64,000 bases of DNA from Thiemannella venezuelensis (GCF_014203605.1 NZ_JACHJJ010000009.1:1-64000); one strand, 5' to 3'; shown: positions 34,626 through 43,750, counted from the first letter of the stretch. Notes: generated by a model from the sequence alone, not told the origin. Numbers and translations: made by a program.

Positions 34626-34813
34626 CCCATAGGGAAGGGTTCGGGATGCCGCGGTGTTGCCGTCCTTTGACGGCGCGCGCCACGGCACCTGGTTTCTCCC
34701 AATAGGGTCGGAGTCCGGGACTTTTTCGTTCACGCGGCGCCATGGAACGGTGCGCGCGGCGAACTGTGACGGACTGAGACGAACATGACATTCGAGACAG
34801 GACGGGAGGAGCC

Positions 34814-35518
34814 TTGACCGCACACGGCCTGATCGACACCACGGAGATGTACCTCCGTACGATCTTCGAATTGGAAGAGGAGGGAATCGTCCCTCTGCGT
34901 GCGCGAATCGCCGAGCGGCTTCAGCAGAGCGGCCCGACCGTCAGCCAGACGGTCGCCCGGATGGAGCGCGACGGACTGGTCAGGGTCGAGGGCGACCGGC
35001 ACCTGACCATGACCGACCTGGGCCGCACGCTCGCCACCCGCGTCATGCGCAAGCACCGCCTCGCCGAGTGCCTGCTCACCCAGGTGATCGGCCTGCCCTG
35101 GGAGGAGGTGCACATCGAGGCCTGCCGCTGGGAGCACGTGATGTCCGAGTCGGTCGAGGCGCGCCTGGTCACCCTGCTGAACAACCCGACCTGCGACCCG
35201 CACGGCAACCCGATCCCCGGCCTGGAGGAACTCGGTGTCCAGGACTCCGGGGGAGCCGTGCCGGAGCCGCTGCCGTCCATGGCGGAGCTGGCCGGGACGA
35301 GGGATATACCCGTCGTCGTCCGCCGAATTAGCGAACAAGTGCAAAGCGATCCCGCTGTGATGCTTAAACTCAAGCAAGTTGGGATACAACCCGGACGCGA
35401 GGTCACGCTCGCGGCGAGCGACGAAGGTGTGCGGGTGATCGGTGACGATGAGGCGGGCAACTCTCTTGCGGACCTTCCGCGAGACATCGCTGCCCACGTT
35501 TTCGTCGCCGCACGCTGA
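34814..35518 (+). CDS. ideR: DtxR/IdeR-family iron-dependent repressor
   Basis: The 234-residue product has all three DtxR regions: HTH (residues 1-65, LIDTTEMYLRTIFELEEEGI, LQQSGPTVSQTVARMERDG), metal/dimer domain with both sites (Met12, Cys104, Glu107, His108; His81, Glu85, His100) and a C-terminal SH3-like FeoA domain (LKQVGIQPGREVTLAAS). These ligands equal those of DtxR with a shift of two. It represses iron uptake when Fe2+ is high. The TTG start has a strong GGAGGAG ribosome binding site. It corresponds in context to desR/dmdR genes of Streptomyces. Confidence 0.9.
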   Translation: MTAHGLIDTTEMYLRTIFELEEEGIVPLRARIAERLQQSGPTVSQTVARMERDGLVRVEGDRHLTMTDLGRTLATRVMRKHRLAECLLTQVIGLPWEEVHIEACRWEHVMSESVEARLVTLLNNPTCDPHGNPIPGLEELGVQDSGGAVPEPLPSMAELAGTRDIPVVVRRISEQVQSDPAVMLKLKQVGIQPGREVTLAASDEGVRVIGDDEAGNSLADLPRDIAAHVFVAAR

Positions 35519-35638
35519 CCGGCGCGCTTCTGCTTGGTTGAATCCCACCTGGGGGTCCCTCCACTCCCACGCCGAGACTGCAGCAGGAGCAACCGTGGTT
35601 CGCTTTGCGCACAGCCGTCCCCGAGGGGTGGTCACCGG

Positions 35639-37888
35639 ATGAAGCGGTGGGGGGATCTCTCGCAGGACGCCGCCGACCACCTCTCGGCCGGCTCGGTCCT
35701 GGACCAGGCCGAGATGGCGGTGGTGGTCACCGACAGGTTCAGCAACCTTCTCTACTGGAACCCGTTCGCCGAGCGACTGTTCGGCCACTCGGGCCCGTCT
35801 ATCCCCGGTGGCCCGCCGGGGTTCACCCTGGGGATCCTGGAGAAGGACAACCCGCTCGCCGTCGAGCTCGCCAAGCACGTGCTCAAGGGCGGCGTGTGGG
35901 AGGGCACGTTCGACGTCAAACGCGCCGACGGGACGATGATCTACGTCCGCGCGCAGGCGGTGCCGCTGCGGCACTCCTCGGGATCGGTGACGGGTATCGT
36001 CGTCACCGCCCGCGAGGCCATGCGCAGCAACGAGCGGGAGAAGGACCGCTTCGGCCTGCTGGAGCGGATCGGCGAGCGCCTGGCGGGCTCGCTCTACGTC
36101 GAGGAGACGCTCAAGCGCGTCGCCGAGATGCTCGTCCCGCAGTTCGCCGACCACTGCTTCATCGAGCTGATGGAGGGCGACCGGCTCACCCGGAGGGTCT
36201 CCACCCACGTCCAGGGCTGGAGCCCGCCGCCCAACACCTGGGCCCCGCTCGGCGCCGAGATCCGCTACCCGGCAGGCCACTACGCCGACACCGCGCTCCG
36301 CCGCCAGGAGACGATCCTGGTCGAGGACTTCGCGCAGACCAACTACCCCAGCCCGGGCGAGGGCAGCACCCGGCTGGCCGCGGAGGTCGGCCTGACCTCC
36401 GCCATCGTCGCCCCGCTCTGCGTGCGCGGCGAGACCCTCGGGCTGATGTACCTCGGCCTGTCCAACCTGACCGACCGGCGCAGCCCGCACTACGACACCT
36501 TCGACCGCGACTTCGTCGGGGCCATCGCCACCCGGGTCGCGCTCGCGGTGGACAACGCGCTGCTGTTCGAGGAGGAGCGGCACACCGCGGAGTCCTTCCA
36601 GAAGCACCTGCTGCCGCGCGCCCTGCCCCAGCTCGACGGGCTGGAGATCGCGGTCCGCTACTACCCCGCCGCCCCGCTCGCCTCGCACGGCCAGGGCATC
36701 CAGACCCAGGTCGGCGGCGACTGGTACGACGTGATCCCCCTCTCCGCGGGCCGGGTCGGCATCGTCATCGGCGACGTGGAGGGCCGCGGAGCCAAGGCCG
36801 CCGCCGTCATGGGGCAGCTCAGGGCCGCGCTGCGCGCCTTCGCCCAGGACGACAAGCCCCCCGCGGAGATCCTCGCCCGGCTCGACGAGTGGACGCGTAT
36901 CATCGCCACGCCCGAGCAGGACGCCAGCGGCGCCGACATCAGCGTCCCCCCCATCGTCACCTGCCAGTACCTCGTCTACGACGCCTGGTCGCGCCAGCTC
37001 TCCTTCGCCAACGCCGGGCACGCCCCGCCGCTGCTGCTCGTCGACGGCGCCTGCGTCGAGCTCGACATCAAGGAGGTCGGCCAGCCCCTCGGCGTCCGCG
37101 CCAAGGGAGTCCACGCCGACCTGGTCTACAAGGAGGAGACCCGGACGCTCCCGCCCGGCGCCTCCCTGCTCCTCTACACCGACGGCCTCGTGGACCGCCG
37201 CCCCATGCGCGACTCCGGCGAGCGGCCGCCCGGCGACGAGGAGATGCTCGCGATCCTCTGCGACAAGCTCGTCGAGCTGTCCGGCGCCTCGGTGGAGCGC
37301 ATCGCCGACGCCGCCACGGTCGCCGTGCCCGGGGAGATCGACGACGACATGGCCATCCTGGTCGTCAGGTCGTCGGCCGCCGACCTGGACGTCGAGGAGC
37401 GCACCTTCGCGGCTGAGCCGATCATGGTCAGCGAGGCCAGGCGGATGGCGTCGGAGGCGTTCGCCGGATGGAACGTCCCGGAGGAGCGCGCCGAGCTCGC
37501 CTGCCTGCTCGTCTCCGAGGTGGTGACGAACGTCGTGCTGCACGCGGCCAGCACCAGCATCCCGCGCCGGGAGCTGATGATGGACGGCGGGATGGCGGAC
37601 GGCGGGCTGCTGGACGGGTTCGAGGACTCCTGGGACGTCCCCGGCTTCGACGAGGAGATCGCCGCCGCCGAGAAGGAGTTCACGCTCCGGCTCCGCCGGG
37701 GCGCGGAGTCCGTCTGGGTCGAGGTCTTCGACCAGGACCTGCGCCTTCCCCGCATCCGCAGCGCGGGCGAGAACGACGAGGGAGGCCGCGGCCTCTACCT
37801 CGTCGACCAGCTCGCCAAGCGCTGGGGCTCCCGCCCCACCACGGAGGGCAAGGCCGTCTGGTTCGAGATCCCCACCAAGTCCCGCTAG
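35639..37888 (+). CDS. PAS-GAF-SpoIIE phosphatase with C-terminal HATPase
   Basis: A 749-residue multidomain switch: PAS (about 18-120, AVVVTDRFSNLLYWNPFAER), GAF (about 145-300), SpoIIE-type PP2C phosphatase (about 325-545, VGGDWYDVIPLSAGRVGIVI, GDVEGRGAKAAAVMG, FANAGHAPPLL, LLLYTDGLVDRR, DDDMAILV) and a GHKL ATPase of the RsbW type (about 560-745, ELACLLVSEVVTNVVLHA). It joins an anti-sigma-like kinase and a phosphatase for STAS antagonists in one protein. Signals are presumably sensed by PAS and GAF. No sigma gene is adjacent; it starts 120 bases after ideR. Confidence 0.85.
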   Translation: MKRWGDLSQDAADHLSAGSVLDQAEMAVVVTDRFSNLLYWNPFAERLFGHSGPSIPGGPPGFTLGILEKDNPLAVELAKHVLKGGVWEGTFDVKRADGTMIYVRAQAVPLRHSSGSVTGIVVTAREAMRSNEREKDRFGLLERIGERLAGSLYVEETLKRVAEMLVPQFADHCFIELMEGDRLTRRVSTHVQGWSPPPNTWAPLGAEIRYPAGHYADTALRRQETILVEDFAQTNYPSPGEGSTRLAAEVGLTSAIVAPLCVRGETLGLMYLGLSNLTDRRSPHYDTFDRDFVGAIATRVALAVDNALLFEEERHTAESFQKHLLPRALPQLDGLEIAVRYYPAAPLASHGQGIQTQVGGDWYDVIPLSAGRVGIVIGDVEGRGAKAAAVMGQLRAALRAFAQDDKPPAEILARLDEWTRIIATPEQDASGADISVPPIVTCQYLVYDAWSRQLSFANAGHAPPLLLVDGACVELDIKEVGQPLGVRAKGVHADLVYKEETRTLPPGASLLLYTDGLVDRRPMRDSGERPPGDEEMLAILCDKLVELSGASVERIADAATVAVPGEIDDDMAILVVRSSAADLDVEERTFAAEPIMVSEARRMASEAFAGWNVPEERAELACLLVSEVVTNVVLHAASTSIPRRELMMDGGMADGGLLDGFEDSWDVPGFDEEIAAAEKEFTLRLRRGAESVWVEVFDQDLRLPRIRSAGENDEGGRGLYLVDQLAKRWGSRPTTEGKAVWFEIPTKSR

Positions 37889-37901
37889 GGCCGACGACGG
37901 T

Positions 37902-37927
37902 CCTCCCGCCGGGCTTCCGGCGGGAGG
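37902..37927 (+). terminator. Terminator after the SpoIIE-type gene
   Basis: CCTCCCGCCGG (37902-37912) pairs with CCGGCGGGAGG (37917-37927) over the loop GCTT: a perfect 11-bp stem 14 bases after the stop. Confidence 0.75.
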
Positions 37928-38027
37928 CCTCCGGCGGTCCCGCCGGCGCGGTGGCGGGAGATCCCCGCGGCCGCCCGCCGAGATTCCTGCCCCGCCCCGC
38001 TAGGCGATCGCCCCGATCGGTGTTTGA

Positions 38028-38813
38028 GTGGATCCCATGGAGCTGGCCTTCGAACGCCGCGGGGCCGGAGCGCCCCTGATCCTGGTGCACGGCATCGGGC
38101 ACCACTGGCAGGCGTGGCTGCCGGTGCTCGACCGGCTGTCCGCGGAGCGCGACGTGATCGCCGTGGACCTGCCGGGCTTCGGCGTCTCGCCGCCGCTGCC
38201 GCCCGGCACGCCGTACACGGCGGAGACGCTGGCCGACGCGGTGGAGTCCTTCTGCGCCGTGCTCGGGATCCGCGAGCCGCACGTGGCGGGCAACTCCCTC
38301 GGCGGGTACGTCGCGCTGGAGCTCGCCTCCCGGGGCGTCGTCCGTACGGCGTGCGCGCTCTCGCCGGCGGGTTTCTGGAGCCGGGGGGAGCTCGCCTACG
38401 CACGGGCCGTGCTCCGGGCCACCCGGGCCGCGGCGGTCGCCGTCCCGCCGGAGCGGGCCGCGATGACGACCGGCAACCCCGTCGCCAAGGCGATCTCGGT
38501 GGGGATGATGGTGGCCCACCCGGGACGGCTCCCCGACGACGCGGTCCTCGCGGCGGGCGAGGCGCTGCGCAACGCGCCGGGCTTCGACGAGACGCTCGAC
38601 TCGTTCGCGTGGCTGATGCCCCCGGCCCCGCCGAAGGCGCCGATCACGGTCGCCTGGGGCGAGCACGACCGGCTGCTGCTGCGGCGGCAGGCCGTACGGG
38701 CCGCCAAGTGGTCGGGGCAGCGGGTGAAGCTGCTGCGGGGCTGCGGGCACGTGCCGATGAGCGACGACCCCGAGCTGGTCGCCCGGGTGCTGCTGGAGGC
38801 CTCGGCGATCTGA
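38028..38813 (+). CDS. Alpha/beta hydrolase
   Basis: A 261-residue alpha/beta-hydrolase: oxyanion HGIGHHW, DLPGFGVSPPLP, nucleophile elbow VAGNSLGGYVALELAS (Ser), acid in WGEHDRLLL (Asp) and catalytic His in RGCGHVPMSDDPELVARVLL. Substrate unknown; the compact cap and the GFGVSPPL loop suit small esters or meta-cleavage-type products. The ATG overlaps the AT-rich leader TTTGAGTGGATCCC. Probably single-gene. Confidence 0.85.
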   Translation: MDPMELAFERRGAGAPLILVHGIGHHWQAWLPVLDRLSAERDVIAVDLPGFGVSPPLPPGTPYTAETLADAVESFCAVLGIREPHVAGNSLGGYVALELASRGVVRTACALSPAGFWSRGELAYARAVLRATRAAAVAVPPERAAMTTGNPVAKAISVGMMVAHPGRLPDDAVLAAGEALRNAPGFDETLDSFAWLMPPAPPKAPITVAWGEHDRLLLRRQAVRAAKWSGQRVKLLRGCGHVPMSDDPELVARVLLEASAI

Positions 38814-38891
38814 CGGCGGCGGACCGGAGCGGCGCCGTACGGCCCGGCGCACCCTCCCGGGAACTCCCGGGCCCCGCCGCGGGGCGCGGCC

Positions 38892-39053
38892 TCAGCGCAT
38901 GGTCTGGCCCCAGACGGCGAGCATCGCGATGATGAACACGATCATCACGCCCGTGTAGGCGACCGGGCCGAACCGCAGCGCCCGGCGCACCCGGTTCAGC
39001 CCCCAGGAGAACAGGAACGCCAGGAACACCAGCAGGATCAGTCCGCTGTCCAT
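38892..39053 (-). CDS. Small membrane protein (53 aa)
   Basis: Starts MDSGLILLVFLAFLFSWGL and ends AYTGVMIVFIIAMLAVWGQT, giving two helices joined by a basic loop (NRVRRALRFGP). An alternative GTG start lies two codons upstream (39059). The composition, ribosome-facing GGCGGTGAC leader and conserved-looking helices support a real gene. Role unknown. Confidence 0.55.
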   Translation of the reverse strand: MDSGLILLVFLAFLFSWGLNRVRRALRFGPVAYTGVMIVFIIAMLAVWGQTMR

Positions 39054-39350
39054 CGTCACCGCCTCGGGGGAGTCTCCGCTGACCAGTATGCGCCGCCGCA
39101 CGGCCCGGTGCGGAGGAGTGGCGGATATCACAGCGGCCGGGTGAACCAGGGGACCGGCCGGGGGGTCGAACCTCTCGGACGACGCACCGCCGTCCGCCCC
39201 GGCGGGAGAGCGCCGCGGGCGGTCCACCGCGGAGGCGGACGGCACGCCGGGATCCGCTCCGGGGCCGGTACGGCTCCCGCCGTGGTGTGCATCTGCGTGG
39301 GATGCGTCCTGTATGTGGATTCGTAGAGGTTCATGGAAGGTTGGGTCCCT

Positions 39351-39815
39351 GTGAAGGGAACATCGAAGGCGGCCCGTGTCCTGCTGGCGGTCGTGCTCGT
39401 CGTGGGGCTGGGGGCCTGCTCGGGGAAGCGGAAGCGGCTGGACGACGACGTGGCCGACGCTCCGGCCGCGGTCTCCGACGTCTCCGGAGGCGGGGAGAGC
39501 GCCGGTGCCGCTCCCGAGGCGACGACGGCGTCCCCGAGCGAGAGTCCCGCCTCCCCGGTGACGGGGCAGGTCTCCCTCAAGGGGGCGGACTCGATCACGG
39601 TGCAGGAGGACGACGGGACCGTGCACGAGGCCGGGCTGGGGCCGCTCACCGTGGTGCTCGACACGCAGGCAGGCGTCTGCGACACCGGCGAGCTCCCGCA
39701 CATGTGCACGGTGGACCAGCTCAAGAAGGCCCTGAAGTCGGGGGTGTCCCTCTACGCCGCGGTGACGATCGACGGCGACCGGGCCACGCGGATCGAGGAG
39801 ATCGTCAGGAACTGA
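39351..39815 (+). CDS. Lipoprotein
   Basis: The signal peptide (SKAARVLLAVVLVVGLGAC) ends in the lipobox LGAC, whose Cys would carry the lipid anchor. A Ser/Ala/Glu-rich linker follows, and the C-terminal domain (about 75-154) reads GQVSLKGADSITVQEDDGTV, CDTGELPHMCTVDQLKKALK and VSLYAAVTIDGDRATRIEEI, with a likely disulfide. The GTG at 39351 is chosen because GGAAGG lies nine bases upstream; ATG 39333 is the alternative. Role unknown. Confidence 0.75.
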   Translation: MKGTSKAARVLLAVVLVVGLGACSGKRKRLDDDVADAPAAVSDVSGGGESAGAAPEATTASPSESPASPVTGQVSLKGADSITVQEDDGTVHEAGLGPLTVVLDTQAGVCDTGELPHMCTVDQLKKALKSGVSLYAAVTIDGDRATRIEEIVRN

Positions 39816-39874
39816 GGCCCGGCCGCCGGGAGCGCCTCTCCGGCGTGGGGCATGTGTCCCGGGGCGCGTGCCGG

Positions 39875-39922
39875 CATCGGTCGCGGTGCCGCGGCGGCAT
39901 CCCCGCGGTGCCACGACCGATG
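39875..39922. terminator. Inverted repeat between lipoprotein and acyl-CoA dehydrogenase genes
   Basis: CATCGGTCG (39875-39883) and CGACCGATG (39914-39922) enclose a second GC-rich inner pair. It lies between convergent genes and may stop both. Confidence 0.45.
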
Positions 39923-39936
39923 AGCGCCCGCCGGGC

Positions 39937-41082
39937 TCAGAAGCCGAAGGAGCGGCCGATGATCTCCTTCATGATCTCGGTGGTGCCGCCGTAGATGGTC
40001 TGCACGCGGCTGTCGATCCAGGCCTTGGCGACGGGGTACTCCATCATGTAGCCGTAGCCGCCGTGGAGCTGGAGGCAGCGGTCGATGACCTTGTTCTGCA
40101 GCTCGGTGGTCCACCACTTGGCCTTGGCGGCGTCGACGACGGACAACTGCCCGGCGTTGAGGGCGAGGATGCACTTGTCCAGGTAGTGCCGGGCGATCTC
40201 GACCTCGGTGTCCAGCTCGGCCAGGACGAACCTGGTGTTCTGGAAGCTGCCGATGTTCCGCCCGAAGGCCTTGCGGCTCTTGCAGTACTCGACCGTCGTG
40301 GACAGGACGGTCTCGGCGGCGGCCACGGCGGCCACGGCGATCGACAGGCGCTCCTGCGGCAGGTTGCCCATGAGCTGGAAGAAGCCCTGGCCCTCCTGGT
40401 CGCCGAGCAGGTTGGCGGCGGGCACCCGGACGTCCTCGAAGAACAGCTCGGCGGTGTCCTGGGCCTTCATGCCGATCTTCTCGAGGTTCCGGCCCCGGGT
40501 GAAGCCCTCCATCCCGCGCTCCACGACCAGGAGGGAGATGCCCCGGGCGCCCTCGTCGGGGTCGGTCTTGGCCACGACCACGACCAGGTCGGAGTTGATG
40601 CCGTTGGTGATGAAGGTCTTGGAGCCGTTGACGACGTAGTGGTCGCCCTCGCGCCGGGCGGTGGTCCGCACGCCCTGCAGGTCGCTCCCCGCGCCCGGCT
40701 CCGTCATCGCGACCGCCGTGATCAGCTCGCCGCTCGCGAAGCCGGGCAGCCAGCGGGCCTTCTGCTCGTCGTTGGTCGTGTCGACGAAGTACGGCGCCAT
40801 GACGTCGTTGTGCAGCGAGAAGCCGAGGCCCGAGGCGCCGATCCGGATGACCTCCTCGACGATCACGGTGTTGTACCGGAAGTCGGTGATCCCCGACCCG
40901 CCGAACTCCTCCGGCACGCCGAAGCCGAACATGCCGATCTCGCCGGCCTTCTTCCAGACCTCGCGGGGGACGATGCCGTCCTTCTCCCACTGGTCGTGGT
41001 GGGGAGCGACCTCCCGGGCCAGGAACTCGCGCACGGTCTCACGGAAGAGGTCGTGCTCCTCGTCGAAGAGGTCTCGCTGCAT
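39937..41082 (-). CDS. Acyl-CoA dehydrogenase
   Basis: FAD enzyme that oxidises acyl-CoA to trans-2-enoyl-CoA and passes electrons to ETF. The 381-residue length is standard. Motifs: ITAVAMTEPGAGSDLQGVRT, VNGSKTFITNGINSDLVVVV, QERLSIAVAAVAAAETVLST, FQNTRFVLAELDTEVEIARH, LQLHGGYGYMMEYPVAKAW and the catalytic Glu in YGGTTEIMKEIIGRSFG. It resembles long-chain or FadE-type enzymes of actinomycetes; chain length unknown. An operator-like dyad sits upstream. Confidence 0.9.
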   Translation of the reverse strand: MQRDLFDEEHDLFRETVREFLAREVAPHHDQWEKDGIVPREVWKKAGEIGMFGFGVPEEFGGSGITDFRYNTVIVEEVIRIGASGLGFSLHNDVMAPYFVDTTNDEQKARWLPGFASGELITAVAMTEPGAGSDLQGVRTTARREGDHYVVNGSKTFITNGINSDLVVVVAKTDPDEGARGISLLVVERGMEGFTRGRNLEKIGMKAQDTAELFFEDVRVPAANLLGDQEGQGFFQLMGNLPQERLSIAVAAVAAAETVLSTTVEYCKSRKAFGRNIGSFQNTRFVLAELDTEVEIARHYLDKCILALNAGQLSVVDAAKAKWWTTELQNKVIDRCLQLHGGYGYMMEYPVAKAWIDSRVQTIYGGTTEIMKEIIGRSFGF

Positions 41083-41120
41083 TGACTGCCTCCACAGGGG
41101 TGTCCGGTCTCGCTGGGGAC

Positions 41121-41135
41121 CAGAATACGATTCTG
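41121..41135. promoter_or_regulatory. Operator-like dyad upstream of the acyl-CoA dehydrogenase
   Basis: CAGAAT-acg-ATTCTG, a perfect 6-3-6 inverted repeat 39 bases before the ATG on the minus strand. Such dyads are typical of TetR-type fatty-acid regulators (FadR/KstR class), but the factor is unknown. Confidence 0.5.
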
Positions 41136-41327
41136 TTACCTGGAGGTACAGGCGGCCGGGAAGTCTGCGCCGGCCTGATGGAACGTGCCGAGATCACAAG
41201 TCCGTGACGGTCGGCTGTGGGTCTTGTTATCCGCCTGCCGGAGGACACCTGGGGGCAGTACGATCCGGGCCTAGTTGTGGTGAGATGACCAGATTTTGAC
41301 CAGGTCTTGGCATACGGGAGTGTTGCG

Positions 41328-42746
41328 GTGTTTCGGTGGAGAGCTGGCCTCCGTGGGACAGTCGCGGCATCCGTCCTGAGTGTGGCGGTTGGTGGTTTAG
41401 TTGTCCTGTCCGCTGCAACGGGACGTGCGGAATCTGTTGATAATTTCTTCTACGACTATACCTGCAGTGGATTGTTGGTCGGCGGTCAAGAGAAAAACCT
41501 TAGAATTCAGGTAGGCATTCCAAAGACGGTCGCTCTCGGGCAGCCGCTAAAGGTTGACTGGACTGTAGTGGGAGATTCTCCGCTCCGGTCTCCGGGAAAA
41601 TACGCCAAAGGCGCCAAGGTTTCTGTGTCCGCAGTAGCATCCATTTCGAATTTCTGGGATGGTTCAGGAACGCTGGAATCAAAGGGAGAATTGACAACGG
41701 ATGTGGATCTGGCCGACCAGTCCGTTTTGAAGATTCCGGCGATCACTTCTGGTTCGTATACGACAGGTGCTCAAGAGGGTGAAATTAAGGTTGAGCCCCA
41801 GGAGTTGAAGTTTGGGTTCACGCCCGTTAAGGCAACGGAGGAAGTGAACGATTCGGCTCTGACGGGTCCCATGCCTAATCCTCCAGCCGAAGACGGGAGG
41901 CTCTACTACAAGGGGAAGTGGAGCTACGAGTTCAATCACAGTGCACGCATACCGCCGACAGAATGGGTTGGAAGCGTGCGCGACCGGAAGGACGATGTTC
42001 ACCATACTCAGACGCAGGGTGATACAGCAACAATTAAGTTCGAGGGTACCGGCATCGAGTACATCGGTGAGCGTCACAAGCTACATGGTGATGTGAAGGT
42101 TGAATTGCTCGATGCTGGAGGAAATTCGATCCCTGAGTATTCGGCTGAAATTATCTCGCCATGGTTGAAGACTAGCTCTGAGGGTGCGCCAGAGGTCGAA
42201 GAGGGGAAACGTTACGCCAGCCAGGTTCTTTGGGCTAAGACCGATCTTCCTTACGGGAGATATCAGCTAGTGCTTACATCTGAGGCTAAGGCTTCGCGAC
42301 CGTACATGATGGTTGACGGGTTCAACGTGATCAACAAAGAGCATGTGACTCCGCCCAAGATGTTCGACACCGTTTGTAAGCCGTCGGGCCCTGTGGTTGC
42401 CGCCACAGTAAAGGTGCAGAAGACATCGGCGAGTCCCTCTCCGACTCCCACCACCAAGACTCCCACGCCCAAGCCCACCGTCACCGTGACCGCCAGCCCC
42501 GGCGGGACCGCCACGGCCAAGCCGACCGTCACCGTGACCGCCACCGTCACCCCCACCCGGGCGACCCCCACCACCCCCCAGGTCACCAGGGTTCCCGTGG
42601 GCGGTGCCGACACCGGTGTCGGACCCGAGGAGGAGCGGTCGGGGATGGGCCTGGTCGGCCTCGGGTCGGTGATGGTGTTCGGCAGCGCCGTGGGCGGCGT
42701 GATGCTCAGGCGGCGTCGCGCGGCGCACACGCGCGGCCGGGGATAG
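41328..42746 (+). CDS. Sortase-anchored-type surface protein with AT-rich ectodomain
   Basis: The 472-residue product has an N-terminal signal (LRGTVAASVLSVAVGGLVVL), an ectodomain to about residue 360, a Thr/Pro stalk (SPSPTPTTKTPTPKPTVTVT and repeats), the motif VPVGGADTG, a helix (GLVGLGSVMVFGSAVGGVML) and RRRR. The ectodomain starts DNFFYDYTCSG and has a Cys near its end (FDTVCKPSG), perhaps a disulfide. The next gene is a class F sortase. Codon use changes sharply near 42430: upstream it is AT-rich (about 47-50% GC in two lines I counted), downstream GC-rich. GTG 41328 has GGGAG upstream; a TTG at 41307 is the alternative. Confidence 0.75.
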   Translation: MFRWRAGLRGTVAASVLSVAVGGLVVLSAATGRAESVDNFFYDYTCSGLLVGGQEKNLRIQVGIPKTVALGQPLKVDWTVVGDSPLRSPGKYAKGAKVSVSAVASISNFWDGSGTLESKGELTTDVDLADQSVLKIPAITSGSYTTGAQEGEIKVEPQELKFGFTPVKATEEVNDSALTGPMPNPPAEDGRLYYKGKWSYEFNHSARIPPTEWVGSVRDRKDDVHHTQTQGDTATIKFEGTGIEYIGERHKLHGDVKVELLDAGGNSIPEYSAEIISPWLKTSSEGAPEVEEGKRYASQVLWAKTDLPYGRYQLVLTSEAKASRPYMMVDGFNVINKEHVTPPKMFDTVCKPSGPVVAATVKVQKTSASPSPTPTTKTPTPKPTVTVTASPGGTATAKPTVTVTATVTPTRATPTTPQVTRVPVGGADTGVGPEEERSGMGLVGLGSVMVFGSAVGGVMLRRRRAAHTRGRG

Positions 42747-42761
42747 CAGGAGCGTTCGGGG

Positions 42762-43718
42762 ATGCATCCAGGGCCTTCGCACGGCGGCACGCCGGATCCC
42801 TACCAGGGGAACCCGGCGTACCAGGGTCAGCCGGACCACTCGGGCCAGCCGGTTTACGCGGGATATCCCGGCGGGCCGGGCTACCCGGGACATCCGGGCC
42901 AGGTGCCGCCCGCCAAGGCCAAGCGGGGCATGCTGCTGCCGTCCCTCCTGGTCGCCGGGTCGCTCGGCGGAGTCGCCGCGATCATGGCGGGACTGCTCAC
43001 CTACTTCGCCCCGCCCTCCGAGGAGGAGGTCTACGGTCCGCCGATCCCGCTGGCCAACGCCACCGCCCAGGCGGCGAGCCCGCCCCCGGGCCAGCCCCAG
43101 CAGGTGGTCCCGGAGCAGCAGCCCCAGGAGCAGAACCCCGCAGGCCAGCCCGACCAGGTGGGACCGGGCGGGCTGGACCTGCCGCTGACCGCCGCCGCGC
43201 CCACCGCGCCGCCCCCGCTCCCCGTCGTGATGCCGCCCGAGCCGCTCAAGAGCACCGGGGTCACCCCCCGCAAGCTGGCCATCTCGAAGATCGGCGTGAT
43301 GACCTCGCTGACGCCCCTCGGGGTCGACGCCAAGCAGCGCGTCCAGACGCCGCCGCTGAGCAAGCCCGCCCTGGCGGGCTGGTACAGGCACGGCCCCGTC
43401 CCCGGCCAGCAGGGGCCCTCGGTCATCCTCGGCCACGTCAACGCCAACGGCAGGGCGGCGGTCTTCAGCCGCCTGCGCGAGCTCAAGCGCGGCGACAAGA
43501 TCAAGGTGTCGCGCTCCGACGGGGCGGTCGTGGAGTTCACCGTCGACGGCGTCGAGCAGGTCAGCAAGCGGGCCTTCCCGTCCAGGCGGGTCTACGGCAA
43601 CACCGGCGAGGCCACCCTCCGCCTGATCACCTGCGGCGGCGTCTACAACTCCAAGACCCGCCACTACACCGACAACATCATCGTCTACGCCACCCTGTCG
43701 GCCACCCGCCGCGCCTGA
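42762..43718 (+). CDS. Class F sortase (locus 1)
   Basis: A 318-residue type II membrane protein: Pro/Gly/Tyr-rich cytoplasmic N-terminus, one helix (MLLPSLLVAGSLGGVAAIMA, about 57-78), Pro/Gln-rich linker and a C-terminal sortase domain (about 165-318). The transpeptidase residues are His in VILGHVNANG and Cys in LRLITCGG. At the usual Arg position it reads TRHYTDNIIVYA, so the Arg should be checked. It most likely links the preceding surface protein to the wall or to a partner. The gene follows the substrate by 16 bases, one operon. Confidence 0.85.
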   Translation: MHPGPSHGGTPDPYQGNPAYQGQPDHSGQPVYAGYPGGPGYPGHPGQVPPAKAKRGMLLPSLLVAGSLGGVAAIMAGLLTYFAPPSEEEVYGPPIPLANATAQAASPPPGQPQQVVPEQQPQEQNPAGQPDQVGPGGLDLPLTAAAPTAPPPLPVVMPPEPLKSTGVTPRKLAISKIGVMTSLTPLGVDAKQRVQTPPLSKPALAGWYRHGPVPGQQGPSVILGHVNANGRAAVFSRLRELKRGDKIKVSRSDGAVVEFTVDGVEQVSKRAFPSRRVYGNTGEATLRLITCGGVYNSKTRHYTDNIIVYATLSATRRA

Positions 43719-43750
43719 CCCCCCACCCCGGGCCGTCCGCCGGAATCCGG

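Noticed and set aside
34730-37543. A 937-codon open frame on the minus strand
   Set aside because: Antisense to ideR and the SpoIIE-type gene, which have clear domains and codon bias; the antisense product is low in information.
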